Assembly: GCF_000718635.1 (NCBI RefSeq)
Contig: NZ_JOBF01000028.1
Coordinates: 29,008-93,007, forward strand
DNA length: 64,000 nucleotides
DNA from: Streptomyces varsoviensis
GTDB lineage: Bacteria > Actinomycetota > Actinomycetes > Streptomycetales > Streptomycetaceae
Direction of reading: 5' to 3'
Shown one piece after another: positions 54,087 through 61,483 of this stretch (the first letter of the stretch is position 1; each line of letters starts with the position of its first letter). The notes beneath the pieces were generated by a model, which was given only the letters and a program-made list of their open reading frames with translations, had not been told where the DNA came from and searched no databases. The position numbers and the translations under genes were made by a program.

Positions 54087-54641
54087 TCACGTACGTTCGG
54101 CGCGGCGGCGGGCGCGGTAGGCCGCCGCCTTCACGCGGTTGCCGCACTCGTCCATGCCGCACCAGGTGCGGCGGGCCCCTCGGGAGCGGTCGACGTAGAG
54201 CCGCGTGCAGCTCTCGCGCCCGCACTCCTTGAGCACGGCGTCGCCGTCCGCGAGGAGCGTGATCGCCGACGCGGCGATGTCGGCCAGCGCGGCGGCGGTG
54301 CCGCCGTGGAAGCGCACTCCGGCGTCGGTGAGCGCCGGACGCCGCCCCGGGGCCGCGGCGACCCCGTTCACGACCTCCAGGGCGCGGCGGTCGAACTCGC
54401 GCCCCGCCAGCCGGTCATGGGCCAGCCGGTGGACCGCCTCCCGCAGCTCAAGGGCGTCGGCGAACGCGGCGGAGTCCACCTCGGCCGGCCCCTCGGTCAG
54501 CAGCCCGGCCCCGGCTATCCATCGGCGCAGGTCGGCGGGTTCGGCGAGCTGGTCGCGGGGCGCCGTGCGGCGCCACCCCACCGTCCCGACGAGATCCAGT
54601 GCGGCGTTGCCGCTGACGAACACAAAGGTCTGGTCACTCAT
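54087..54641 (-). CDS. ABATE/CGNR zinc-finger regulator
   Basis: 184 residues, ATG at 54641. N-terminal ABATE-type helical domain (FVSGNAALDLVGTVGWRRTA, ADALELREAVHRLAHDRLAG) and C-terminal CGNR zinc ribbon CGRESCTRLYVD...WCGMDECGNRVKAAAYR (about 147-179; Cys-x4-Cys and Cys-x4-Cys-Gly-Asn-Arg). Presumed transcription factor. Divergent from a HAD hydrolase gene; a perfect 17-bp tandem repeat between them with ACCGGT centres is the probable binding site. Confidence 0.92.
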   Translation of the reverse strand: MSDQTFVFVSGNAALDLVGTVGWRRTAPRDQLAEPADLRRWIAGAGLLTEGPAEVDSAAFADALELREAVHRLAHDRLAGREFDRRALEVVNGVAAAPGRRPALTDAGVRFHGGTAAALADIAASAITLLADGDAVLKECGRESCTRLYVDRSRGARRTWCGMDECGNRVKAAAYRARRRAERT

Positions 54642-54649
54642 GTCACCAG

Positions 54650-54719
54650 TTTGACCGGTGACGGCGCGAAGCGCAGAATCACCACCTGAACCGGTGACGA
54701 AACTGAACCGGTGACGAAA
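54650..54719. promoter_or_regulatory. Repeated ACCGGTGAC elements between CGNR and HAD genes
   Basis: CTGAACCGGTGACGAAA is perfectly duplicated at 54686-54702 and 54703-54719, with a third TTGACCGGTGAC at 54650-54661 and a part copy CTGACGAAA after. Candidate binding array for the CGNR regulator. Confidence 0.7.
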
Positions 54720-54740
54720 CTGACGAAATTCGGGAGAGTC

Positions 54741-55424
54741 ATGCCACCCCTGCACGACATCGACACGATCGTCTTCGACATCCTGGGCACCCTCGTGGAC
54801 GACACCGGGGCCCTGCGCACCGCGCTCGCCGGGGTCGCCTCCGACGCCGGACAGACCGACGACCTGGCCGCGCTCTGGGACCGCCACGTCTCCACCGAAC
54901 AGCGCCGCGTCAACGCCGGGGAACGGGCCTACGCGCCCGGCGCCGTGATCGACCGCGAGGCCGCGCAGGCGGTCGCCGACGCCGCGGGCCTGACCGACCC
55001 GGCCGCCGCCGACGCGCTGGTGCACGCGGCCCGGCAGCGGTCCGCCTGGCCCGACTCCGCTGCTGCCCTCGCCCAACTCTGCGAAGACCACGAGGTGATC
55101 GGCCTCTCCAACGCCGACCCCACGGAACTGCTCCGCATGAACGCGCGGACCGGACTGCGCTGGCACACCGCGCTCTCCGCGCGGGCCGCTTCCGCGTACA
55201 AGCCCGACCCGTCCGTATACCGGCTGGCGATCGACTGGGCGGACCGGCCCGCCGACCGCATGCTGATGGTCGCCTCCCACGCCTGGGACCTCCGCGGCGC
55301 CCAAGCGTGCGGCCTGCGCACCGCCTACCTGGAGCGCCCCGGAGGCGACCCGCCCGCCCCCGAAGACCGCTTCGACCTGCACTTGCGTGCTTTGAGCGAG
55401 CTGCCGGGGGCCCTGCGGCCCTGA
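54741..55424 (+). CDS. HAD-superfamily hydrolase, haloacid dehalogenase-type
   Basis: 227 residues from the ATG at 54741 (GGGAGAG upstream); a GTG at 54711 is in frame but lies in the repeat array. HAD motif I IVFDILGTLVDDTG (Asp nucleophile, about 11-24), motif II GLSNADPTELLRM, motif III Lys in ASAYKPDPSVYRLA and motif IV ASHAWDLRGAQACG. The DxLGT pattern is that of L-2-haloacid dehalogenase type II proteins, but natural halogenated substrates are not implied. Likely controlled by the divergent CGNR regulator. Confidence 0.92.
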   Translation: MPPLHDIDTIVFDILGTLVDDTGALRTALAGVASDAGQTDDLAALWDRHVSTEQRRVNAGERAYAPGAVIDREAAQAVADAAGLTDPAAADALVHAARQRSAWPDSAAALAQLCEDHEVIGLSNADPTELLRMNARTGLRWHTALSARAASAYKPDPSVYRLAIDWADRPADRMLMVASHAWDLRGAQACGLRTAYLERPGGDPPAPEDRFDLHLRALSELPGALRP

Positions 55425-55455
55425 CTGTCACCCCCCAGTTCGCGGTGTTGCCTTG

Positions 55456-56154
55456 TTACGCGCGGCCGGGGCGGCCGGGGTGCCGGCCGCCTTCGTCTTG
55501 GCCTTGGCCTGCGCCTCGGTCCGCGTCTCGGCCGATGAGGGTGTCGAGCTGGGCGGCGAGGCGGGGGTGGGCGGGGGTCAGGTAGGGGCGGGTCGTGGCC
55601 AACGGGTGGACGAGGGCCGCGGGGTCGTTGTGGGCGAGGGCGGCGTCGAGGCGGCCCAGGGGCGCGCGGGCGGCGGTGGGGAGGTCGGTGAGTGCGGAGA
55701 TCTGCCCGGCGAGGCGGCGCAGGGCCGCGGCGTTGTCGCGGGCCCAGGCCGTGTGGGTGCGGTCGGCGGCGCGGCTCTCGCGTGTGGCCTGGACCCGCTG
55801 TTCCGCGGTGGTTCCGGCGGGGCCGGGGCGGTTGCGCAGGTAGCGGCGTTCGGCGGCCTGGCGGCTGGCGACGCCCAGGGGCCGGGCGAGGTCGGCCCAG
55901 CTCGCACCCGCGTCGCGGGCGGTTTCGATGAGGCCCGTCTCCCACCCGGCGAGCTGTTCGCGGACCTGCCGCAGCAGGAGCAGGGACGCCAGGGCCTGTT
56001 GCGGGCCGGCGTCCGCGCCGGCCGGGTCGGCGGCGTGGCTGCGGGCCTCGTGCATGGCGCGGTCGATGGTCTCCAGGGCCGCCGCGGCGGCCAGGAACGA
56101 GGCAGGGCTCCGGGCGTCGGTGCCGGAGGGGGGCGGCTGACCTGCTGTGTTCAC
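55456..56154 (-). CDS. HSP18 transcriptional regulator
   Basis: 232 residues from a GTG at 56154 (AAGGGG upstream). Helical N-terminus (AAALETIDRAMHEARSHAAD), a DNA-binding part ETARDAGASWADLARPLGVA-SRQAAERRYLR (about 77-106; the SWADLA helix-turn-helix is of the type seen in actinobacterial Hsp18 regulators), long helical C-terminus and Gly/Arg tail. Divergent from an HSP20-family gene and next to an exact 19-bp palindrome that covers that gene's promoter, so it is the probable repressor. Confidence 0.82.
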   Translation of the reverse strand: MNTAGQPPPSGTDARSPASFLAAAAALETIDRAMHEARSHAADPAGADAGPQQALASLLLLRQVREQLAGWETGLIETARDAGASWADLARPLGVASRQAAERRYLRNRPGPAGTTAEQRVQATRESRAADRTHTAWARDNAAALRRLAGQISALTDLPTAARAPLGRLDAALAHNDPAALVHPLATTRPYLTPAHPRLAAQLDTLIGRDADRGAGQGQDEGGRHPGRPGRA

Positions 56155-56172
56155 GGGGACCCCTTCATGGCT

Positions 56173-56226
56173 TGTCGTCCTTTCGACGACGTGTCGTTTG
56201 TCATCCATTGGATGACATGCTACAAC
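56173..56226 (+). promoter_or_regulatory. HSP18 promoter with overlapping 19-bp operator
   Basis: TTGTCA (56198-56203) and TACAAC (56221-56226) are spaced 17 bp. The perfect palindrome TGTCATCCATTGGATGACA (56199-56217) covers the -35 and most of the spacer. A second inverted repeat GTCGTC-N5-GACGAC (about 56173-56190) lies upstream, near the regulator's own start. Confidence 0.88.
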
Positions 56227-56283
56227 GATGCCAGTGAAGCGCATTGGCGGGTAGCAGCCCGAACCTTCTGGAGGTGTTTCGCG

Positions 56284-56733
56284 ATGTTGATGCGCACCGG
56301 CCCTTTCGGCGAGTTCCGTGAGTTCCGCGAATTCGACCGCCTCGCCCAGCACTTGGCCGGCGCCGGCACATGGACCCGGCCCGCCCCGATGGCGATGGAC
56401 GCCTACCGCGAGGGCGACGAGTACGTGGTGGCCTTCGACCTCCCCGGCGTCAGCCCGGAGGCGATCGACATCGACGTCGAGCGGAACACGCTGACCGTCA
56501 AGGCCGAGCGCCGGCCCGTGGCGAACTCCGGCGACGTGCACATGGACCTGTCGGAACGGCCGCTGGGCGTCTTCTCCCGCCAGATGGTGCTGGCCGAGAC
56601 GCTGGACGCCGAGCGCATCACGGCCGCCTACGACGCCGGTGTGCTGACCCTGCGCATCCCGATCACCGAGCGCGCCAAGCCCCGCAAGATCTCCATCAGC
56701 GCGCGGCCTTCCCCCGAGAAGATCCCCGGCTGA
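56284..56733 (+). CDS. Small heat-shock protein HSP20/HSP18
   Basis: 149 residues, ATG at 56284 with GGAGGTG upstream. Alpha-crystallin domain: AMDAYREGDEYVVAFDLPGV (about 37-56), VERNTLTVKAERRP, and the closing strand AAYDAGVLTLRIPITERAKP (about 118-137). Family ATP-independent chaperone holding unfolded proteins. Expression is likely heat- or stress-induced through release of the divergent regulator from the operator. Confidence 0.95.
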   Translation: MLMRTGPFGEFREFREFDRLAQHLAGAGTWTRPAPMAMDAYREGDEYVVAFDLPGVSPEAIDIDVERNTLTVKAERRPVANSGDVHMDLSERPLGVFSRQMVLAETLDAERITAAYDAGVLTLRIPITERAKPRKISISARPSPEKIPG

Positions 56734-56845
56734 ACCCGGCAGGCAGCGCAGGACAGGCGCCCGGCCCCCTCCCGCCCTCCTGCGCGCCCTCGGACCAGGT
56801 GACCGGACCAGGCGACCGGGCCAGGTGGCCGGACCAGGAGAGGCG

Positions 56846-57250
56846 GTGGCGGACGTGGTCCTGCGACGGGAAGCGTTCCTCGACCGGGTGAAGGAGCGCG
56901 GCGAGTACGAGAGCGACCAGGAAGCGGAACGCGCGGCCCGGGTCGTCCTCGCCCTGCTCGGCGCCCACCTGGTGGGCGGCGTACGGGCCGAACTGGCCGC
57001 GCGGCTGCCCGAGGCGTTCGCCCTGATCCTCCTCAACCCGCTGCAGAGCGCGGAACCGCTCTCGCCGGAGCGGTTCGTGCGGGCCACGGCGGCCTGGATC
57101 GAGGGCGCCACCGAGACGACCGCGGCCTGGGATGTCAGCGCTGTCCTCAGCACCGCGGCCGACGCCGCCGGCGATCACCTCACGCGGCGGATCCTGCTCC
57201 AGCTCCCCGCCGGCTACGACCTCCTCTTCGGCCGCCCGCAGCCCACCTGA
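56846..57250 (+). CDS. DUF2267 protein (first of two)
   Basis: 134 residues from a GTG at 56846 (AGGAG upstream; other in-frame GTGs exist at 56825 and 56855). Small helical protein of the DUF2267 family: REAFLDRVKERGEYESDQEA (about 8-27), RVVLALLGAHLVGGVRAELA, ARLPEAFALILLN and a C-terminal amphipathic part RRILLQLPAGYDLLFGRPQ. Members co-occur with HSP20 genes; role unknown, probably stress-related. Its stop is inside a 7-bp tandem repeat. Confidence 0.88.
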   Translation: MADVVLRREAFLDRVKERGEYESDQEAERAARVVLALLGAHLVGGVRAELAARLPEAFALILLNPLQSAEPLSPERFVRATAAWIEGATETTAAWDVSAVLSTAADAAGDHLTRRILLQLPAGYDLLFGRPQPT

Positions 57251-57281
57251 CCACTGATCACTGATCACTGATCACTGATCA
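57247..57281 (+). repeat. 7-bp tandem repeat spanning a DUF2267 stop codon
   Basis: CTGACCA (57247-57253) followed by four copies of CTGATCA (57254-57281). The first unit supplies the TGA (57248-57250) of the gene. Confidence 0.93.
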
Positions 57282-57301
57282 GAAACCCACGAGAAACCCA
57301 C

Positions 57302-57373
57302 GAGAAGCCCGACAAGAAACCCCACGAGAAGCCCGACGAGAAACCCCACGAGAAGCCCGATGAGAAAGGCGAC
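57302..57373 (+). repeat. Three 24-bp repeats running into the second DUF2267 gene
   Basis: GAGAAGCCCGACRAGAAACC followed by CCAC at 57302-57325 and 57326-57349, and a third, diverged unit at 57350-57373. In the third a C-to-T change turns CGACG into CGATG, creating the ATG at 57360. Each unit contributes a purine-rich GAGAAG. Confidence 0.9.
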
Positions 57374-57818
57374 TACCGCAGTGATGTCCGACCAGCGCGA
57401 ACCGCTCCCGAGCCGTCCGGCGACGACGTTCGAGCAGATGCTGGAAAAGGTCCGCTACGAAGGGGCCTACCCCACCAGGGAACGGGCCGCGGAAGCCGTC
57501 CACCAGGTCCTGTCAGGACTCGGACGCCAACTGACCGGCGACGAACGCGTCGAACTGGCCGCCCGCCTGCCCTTCGAGGCCGCCGCCATCCTCACCGCAC
57601 AGGTCCCCGCGCTCGAACCCCTCACCGGCCGGGCCTTCGTCAACGACCTCGCCACCCGCACCGGCGCGACCCCGGCCACCGCCCGCTGGGACACCAGCAC
57701 CGTCCTGACCGCCGTCGCCACCCTCGCGGGACCCGCCCTCCTCACCCGCATCCTTGACCAACTCCCCACCGGGTACGCGCTCCTGTTCGGCCGCGCCGAA
57801 CTCACTCAAGCGGCCTGA
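57360..57818 (+). CDS. DUF2267 protein (second of two)
   Basis: 152 residues from the ATG at 57360, 5 bp after GAGAAG; an internal ATG at 57384 (MSDQREP) is the alternative and better fits the family. Same fold as its neighbour: TFEQMLEKVRYEGAYPTRER, AVHQVLSGLGRQLTGDERVE, LAARLPFEAAAILTAQVP, and the shared ending RILDQLPTGYALLFGRAEL. The pair is a local duplication. Probably in the HSP18 regulon by position. Confidence 0.85.
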   Translation: MRKATTAVMSDQREPLPSRPATTFEQMLEKVRYEGAYPTRERAAEAVHQVLSGLGRQLTGDERVELAARLPFEAAAILTAQVPALEPLTGRAFVNDLATRTGATPATARWDTSTVLTAVATLAGPALLTRILDQLPTGYALLFGRAELTQAA

Positions 57819-57934
57819 GCCACGCGGGTTAGCCGGACGTTAGCGGAGCGGCATTCCGGCGGTAGCGGGGGCGGCCAGAGTGGGGGCGTACCGAGGAAAC
57901 GAACGACGCCACCGACTGCCCCGGGGGACCCGCA

Positions 57935-58678
57935 ATGCGCTCCAAGCCCACCGCTCTCGCCGCCCACACCGCTCTCACCGCCCGTCGCCGCCGTACGCTG
58001 CGCATGGCCGCCGTCGCCCTGACGGCGGCCGCCGGGCTCAGCCTGACGGCCTGCTCCGGGTCGGACGACAGCGGCGCGAAGTCCGTGGGCAACGCGGCGG
58101 CGGCCGAGTCCAACGGCTCGGCCTCCGGTGCCGCCGCCCAGGGGCAGGGCGCCGATGCCAAGACCGGTACCGAGACCGGCGGGCAGACCGGCACCAAGTC
58201 GGGTGCCGCGGGCGCGCGCTCCGGCGGCGTGAACGGCTCCGCCAGCGGCGACGGGTCAGGGACAGCGGTCAGCAACCTGCCGCTGCCGGACGGCAGCGAG
58301 GCCCGCGTCACCAAGGTCGGCGACCAGAACTTCCGCGCCAAGATCGTCAACAAGGGCGACGTCCTGGCGACCATCGAGACGCACGACGCCGCCGCCGGGC
58401 TCGACGCCAACGACATGTTCGTCGTGCTCACCACCGACGGCAGGGTGCACGCCTGGATGGGCGGCGGCCAGAGCGGGCCGGGCACCTTCGCCCTCAAGGG
58501 CGGCTTCGACGCCAAGGTCACCAAGGTCGGCGAACTCCACTACCGCGCCCAGCTCCTCGACCGCGACGGCAAGGTCGTCGACACCATCGAGACGGCCGGC
58601 CGGCACGATGTCGGTGTGGACGCCAATGGGGTCTACATCGTCCTGAGCAACGGCGGCATCATCAGCTCCCACGACTAA
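57935..58678 (+). CDS. Lipoprotein with two repeats of an unknown beta-rich unit
   Basis: 247 residues, ATG at 57935. N-terminal basic leader and lipobox (AAGLSLTACSGSD; Cys about 40) after an unusually long n-region. A Gly/Ser/Ala/Thr linker of about 75 residues, then two copies of a 50-residue unit: ARVTKVGDQNFRAKIVNKGD...IETHDAAAGLDANDMFVVLT and AKVTKVGELHYRAQLLDRDG...IETAGRHDVGVDANGVYIVL. Extracytoplasmic, membrane-anchored. Function unknown; the repeats suggest a two-blade or tandem-strand domain. Confidence 0.82.
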   Translation: MRSKPTALAAHTALTARRRRTLRMAAVALTAAAGLSLTACSGSDDSGAKSVGNAAAAESNGSASGAAAQGQGADAKTGTETGGQTGTKSGAAGARSGGVNGSASGDGSGTAVSNLPLPDGSEARVTKVGDQNFRAKIVNKGDVLATIETHDAAAGLDANDMFVVLTTDGRVHAWMGGGQSGPGTFALKGGFDAKVTKVGELHYRAQLLDRDGKVVDTIETAGRHDVGVDANGVYIVLSNGGIISSHD

Positions 58679-58778
58679 TCCCCGCCCAAGCCCCCCGCCA
58701 TCCCCCCCCGATTAATCTCCCGCCTCTCCCGCCTAACCCCGCCCGATGATCCGACGCCCCCTCCCGTACGCCCGGCTT

Positions 58779-58804
58779 GATAGGCAAGTGAGGACTTGCC
58801 TATC
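58779..58804. promoter_or_regulatory. 26-bp perfect palindrome ahead of the ArsR gene
   Basis: GATAGGCAAGT-GAGG-ACTTGCCTATC, 11-bp perfect arms, ends 8 bp before the ArsR start codon. An autoregulatory operator is the simplest reading. Confidence 0.9.
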
Positions 58805-58812
58805 GTGGAACG

Positions 58813-59106
58813 GTGACAGAGGATGTCTTCAAGGCGCTGGCCGACCCCACCCGTCGGCGCATCCTTGACGAATTGGTGGAACGGGACGGCCAGACCCTCT
58901 TCGAGATATGCGCCCGGCTCATCACCAATCACGGTCTCGGCCTGTCCCGGCAGGCGATAAGCCAGCACCTGGCCGTACTCGAAGCCGCGGATCTCGTCCA
59001 TTCGCGGCGAGAAGGCCGCTACAAGTTCCACGATCTGAACACCGAACCCCTTGAGTGCATCGTGACCCGGTGGCTCAGGCCCGATGCACGGGAGAGCAAT
59101 CCATGA
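58813..59106 (+). CDS. ArsR-family regulator
   Basis: 97 residues, GTG at 58813. Winged helix: FKALADPTRRRILDELVERD, GLSRQAISQHLAVLEAADLV (about 45-64), HSRREGRYKFHDLNTEPLE. Without the usual metal Cys cluster. Eight base pairs after a perfect operator and without a clear ribosome binding site. Ends overlapping the VOC gene ATG (ATGA), so the two form an operon. Confidence 0.93.
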   Translation: MTEDVFKALADPTRRRILDELVERDGQTLFEICARLITNHGLGLSRQAISQHLAVLEAADLVHSRREGRYKFHDLNTEPLECIVTRWLRPDARESNP

Positions 59107-59495
59107 GAATCAACCTCACCAGCGTCTTCGTCGACGACCAGGAAGTGGCCAAGCGCTTCTACACCGAAGTGCTGGGCTTCCTGCTGAAGCACGACATTCC
59201 GATGGGCGAGGACCGGTGGCTGACCGTGGTCTCCCCGGAGCGCCCCGACGGCACCGAGCTGGTGCTCGAACCCTCCGGCCACCCCGCCGTACAGCCGTAC
59301 AAGACGGCCCTGGTCCAGGACGGCATCCCGGCCACCGCCTTCGCCGTGGACGACGTACAGGCCGAGTACGAGCGGCTGCGCGGGCTCGGCGTGCGGTTCA
59401 CCCAGGAGCCGGCGGACATGGGCCCGGTCACCGTCGCGGTATTCGACGACACCTGCGGAAATCTGATCCAGATCATGCAGGGCGACATGGCGTGA
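59103..59495 (+). CDS. VOC (glyoxalase-fold) protein
   Basis: 130 residues, ATG at 59103 overlapping the ArsR TGA. Two beta-alpha-beta-beta-beta modules: TSVFVDDQEVAKRFYTEVLG (about 6-25) and TAFAVDDVQAEYERLRGLGV (about 78-97), with FDDTCGNLIQIMQ at the C-terminus (metal-ligand Glu position is Gln). Family includes glyoxalases, dioxygenases and antibiotic-binding proteins. Controlled with its ArsR gene, so probably detoxification. Confidence 0.92.
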   Translation: MRINLTSVFVDDQEVAKRFYTEVLGFLLKHDIPMGEDRWLTVVSPERPDGTELVLEPSGHPAVQPYKTALVQDGIPATAFAVDDVQAEYERLRGLGVRFTQEPADMGPVTVAVFDDTCGNLIQIMQGDMA

Positions 59496-59552
59496 CGCCG
59501 ATCCGCACGCTTTCGGGGGCCCTGGGCCGTACACGCCCGGGGCCCCGGGCCC

Positions 59553-60011
59553 TCACGGATTCGTCTTGACCTCTTTCATCGTCAGATGCGATTCGAGGCG
59601 CAGCACGGCCGGTAGTCCGCTGAGTTTCCGCGTGAGGAACGCCTCGTACGCGGCGTGGTCCGCGACGGCGACGCGCAGGAAATAGTCCGGGCGCCCGTAC
59701 ATCCGGCGGAACTCTATGACCTCGTCGTACGAGGCCATGGTGGACTCGAATTCCTCGAAGCTCTTGCGGTCCTGGGCGTAGATCTCGACGGCCACCAGCA
59801 CCTCCAGGCCGCGGCCCACCGCCTCCGGATTGATGACGGCCCGGTATCCGGTGATGACGCCGGTCTCCTCCAGCCGTTTTACCCGCCGCAGACAGGGCGG
59901 CGGCGTCAGCCCGACCCGCTTGGCCAGCTCGACGTTGGTCAGCCGCCCGTCCCGGCGGAGGTGAAACAGAATTTCGCGATCCACGGCGTCCAGGCTCACT
60001 TCATTGCTCAC
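59553..60011 (-). CDS. Lrp/AsnC-family regulator
   Basis: 152 residues from a GTG at 60011. AsnC helix-turn-helix: LDAVDREILFHLRRDGRLTN then VELAKRVGLTPPPCLRRVKR (about 7-46), followed by the RAM ligand domain (VLVAVEIYAQDRKSFEEFES, PDYFLRVAVADHAAYEAFLT). No ribosome binding site; TATAAT ends 6 bp upstream of the GTG, so the transcript is probably leaderless. Divergent from azlCD, branched-chain amino-acid exporters, a classical Lrp-type target. Confidence 0.93.
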   Translation of the reverse strand: MSNEVSLDAVDREILFHLRRDGRLTNVELAKRVGLTPPPCLRRVKRLEETGVITGYRAVINPEAVGRGLEVLVAVEIYAQDRKSFEEFESTMASYDEVIEFRRMYGRPDYFLRVAVADHAAYEAFLTRKLSGLPAVLRLESHLTMKEVKTNP

Positions 60012-60017
60012 GGGCCC

Positions 60018-60067
60018 ATTATAGAGCCGCAATAAGCAACCAAATTAGGTGGAATTCTTCCTAGGAT
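60018..60067. promoter_or_regulatory. Back-to-back leaderless promoters of asnC-like and azlC genes
   Basis: Minus-strand TATAAT (60023-60018) ends 6 bp before the regulator GTG; plus-strand TAGGAT (60062-60067) ends 6 bp before the azlC ATG. With usual -10 to start-site distances both mRNAs begin at the start codon. The AT-rich sequence between them (about 60025-60060) should hold the Lrp-type binding site. Confidence 0.72.
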
Positions 60068-60073
60068 TTCACC

Positions 60074-61015
60074 ATGCACACGAGCCCGCCCGTCACCGTG
60101 GGTCCCCCGCGTCCCTCGCCCGTCCCGCCGGCCGCGCCCGCCGCCCCGGCGCTCCCGTCCCAGGCCCTCGCGGCCTTCAAGGACTCCATCGGCGCGGGCC
60201 TGGGATTCGTCACGGTCGGGCTCGCCTTCGGGGCGCTGGTGACGCAGTCGGGGCTGGAGTGGTGGTGGGCGGGGCTGTCGGCGGCGCTCGCCTTCGGCGG
60301 CTCGTTCGAGTTCCTGCTCATCGGCCTGGTCACGGCCGTGGCGCCGCTCGCGACGATCGGCGTGTCCGCGTTCATGGTGAACGTCCGGCACGTCTTCTAC
60401 GCGCTGTCCTTCCCCCTGCACCGCATACCCGGCCGCGTCTCCAAGACGTACAGCACCTTCGCCCTGTGCGACGAGGCGTACGCGCTGGCCGCCGGGGAGC
60501 AGGCCCGCGCCTGGACCGGCCGCCGCATCGTGTGCCTCCAGCTCTTCCTGCACCTGTACTGGGTGGGCAGCGCGGTCGCCGGAGCGCTCCTCGGCTCGCT
60601 CATCCCGGAGCGCGTCACCGGGCTGGACTTCGCCCTCACCGCCCTGTTCGCGGTCCTGGCCGTCGACGCCGTCCGCGATCTCCGCGGCGACCTGCCCACC
60701 CCCGTGCTCGCCCTGCTCAGCGCGCTCGCCGCGCGGCTCCTCTTCCCCGGCGAAATGCTCCTGGCCGCCTTCGCCCTGTTCACGGCCGGCCTCCTGGCCC
60801 GCCACTTCGCCGCCGGCAGGAAGGCGGGGAGCGCGACCACGGGCGGTACGGGCGCGAGCGCGGCGCACGCGAGCACGGCGCACGCGGCGGACGCGTACGG
60901 TACGAGGCCGAGCGGTACGAGTCCGGGCGGTATGGGCCCTGACGGTACGGACCTGGGCCGCCAACCCGGCCTGGCCGGCGGCGACCGGAGCGGCGGGAGC
61001 CCGAGCCGTGCCTGA
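60074..61015 (+). CDS. azlC: AzlC-type branched-chain amino-acid exporter, large subunit
   Basis: 313 residues, ATG at 60074. AzlC features: ALAAFKDSIGAGLGFVTVGL (about 32-51), FGGSFEFLLIGLVTAVAPLA, VNVRHVFYALSFPLHRI (about 101-117, diagnostic), ALCDEAYALA. Eight or so helices, then an 80-residue Gly/Thr/Ala-rich tail not seen in the family. Likely exports leucine analogues or excess branched-chain amino acids with AzlD. Overlaps azlD by 8 bp. Confidence 0.93.
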   Translation: MHTSPPVTVGPPRPSPVPPAAPAAPALPSQALAAFKDSIGAGLGFVTVGLAFGALVTQSGLEWWWAGLSAALAFGGSFEFLLIGLVTAVAPLATIGVSAFMVNVRHVFYALSFPLHRIPGRVSKTYSTFALCDEAYALAAGEQARAWTGRRIVCLQLFLHLYWVGSAVAGALLGSLIPERVTGLDFALTALFAVLAVDAVRDLRGDLPTPVLALLSALAARLLFPGEMLLAAFALFTAGLLARHFAAGRKAGSATTGGTGASAAHASTAHAADAYGTRPSGTSPGGMGPDGTDLGRQPGLAGGDRSGGSPSRA

Positions 61016-61337
61016 CACCCGCTACGCCATCGCCGCCATCCTCGTCACCGCCGCCGTGACCTGGGGCCTGCGCGCCCTGCCCTTCGCCGCCCTCACCCCG
61101 CTGCGGGCCAGCAAGACCGTGCAGTACCTCAGCGCCCGCGTGCCCGCCGGCGTCATGATCATCCTGCTCGTCTACTGCCTGCGCGACATCCCCCTCGGCC
61201 ACACCGGCAGCCTGGCCCCGCTGATCGCCCTCGCCGTCACCGTCGGCCTGCACATCTGGCGCCGCAACGTCCTGCTCAGCATCCTCTGCGGCACGGCGGT
61301 CCACGTGGTCCTGGCCAGCACGGTCTTCGCCGCCTGA
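61008..61337 (+). CDS. azlD: AzlD-type branched-chain amino-acid exporter, small subunit
   Basis: 109 residues, GTG at 61008 inside the end of azlC. Four helices: YAIAAILVTAAVTWGLRALP, RVPAGVMIILLVYCLRDIPL, LAPLIALAVTVGLHIWRRNV, LLSILCGTAVHVVLASTVF. Partner of AzlC. Its stop begins a 12-bp tandem repeat carrying three in-frame TGAs. Confidence 0.93.
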   Translation: MPDTRYAIAAILVTAAVTWGLRALPFAALTPLRASKTVQYLSARVPAGVMIILLVYCLRDIPLGHTGSLAPLIALAVTVGLHIWRRNVLLSILCGTAVHVVLASTVFAA

Positions 61338-61370
61338 GGCCGGGCCTGAGGCCGGTCCTGAGGCCGGGCC
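61335..61370 (+). repeat. 12-bp tandem repeat beginning at the azlD stop codon
   Basis: TGAGGCCGGGCC (61335), TGAGGCCGGTCC (61347), TGAGGCCGGGCC (61359): each unit starts with an in-frame TGA. Related CTGAGGCCGGCCGGTCTCC segments continue to about 61435. Confidence 0.93.
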
Positions 61371-61483
61371 GGCCTCCCTGAGCCGAACGGTCTCCGCTCC
61401 CTGAGGCCGGCCGGTCTCCGCTCCCCGAGGTCGGCCGGCCCGCGCGCGTCCCCCGCTCGGTCAGCCCCGGCCGGCAGCCCGCG

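Noticed and set aside
61371..61483. Small coding frame after azlD
   Set aside because: The frames consist of repeated CTGAGGCCGG derivatives with multiple stops and no start with a ribosome binding site.
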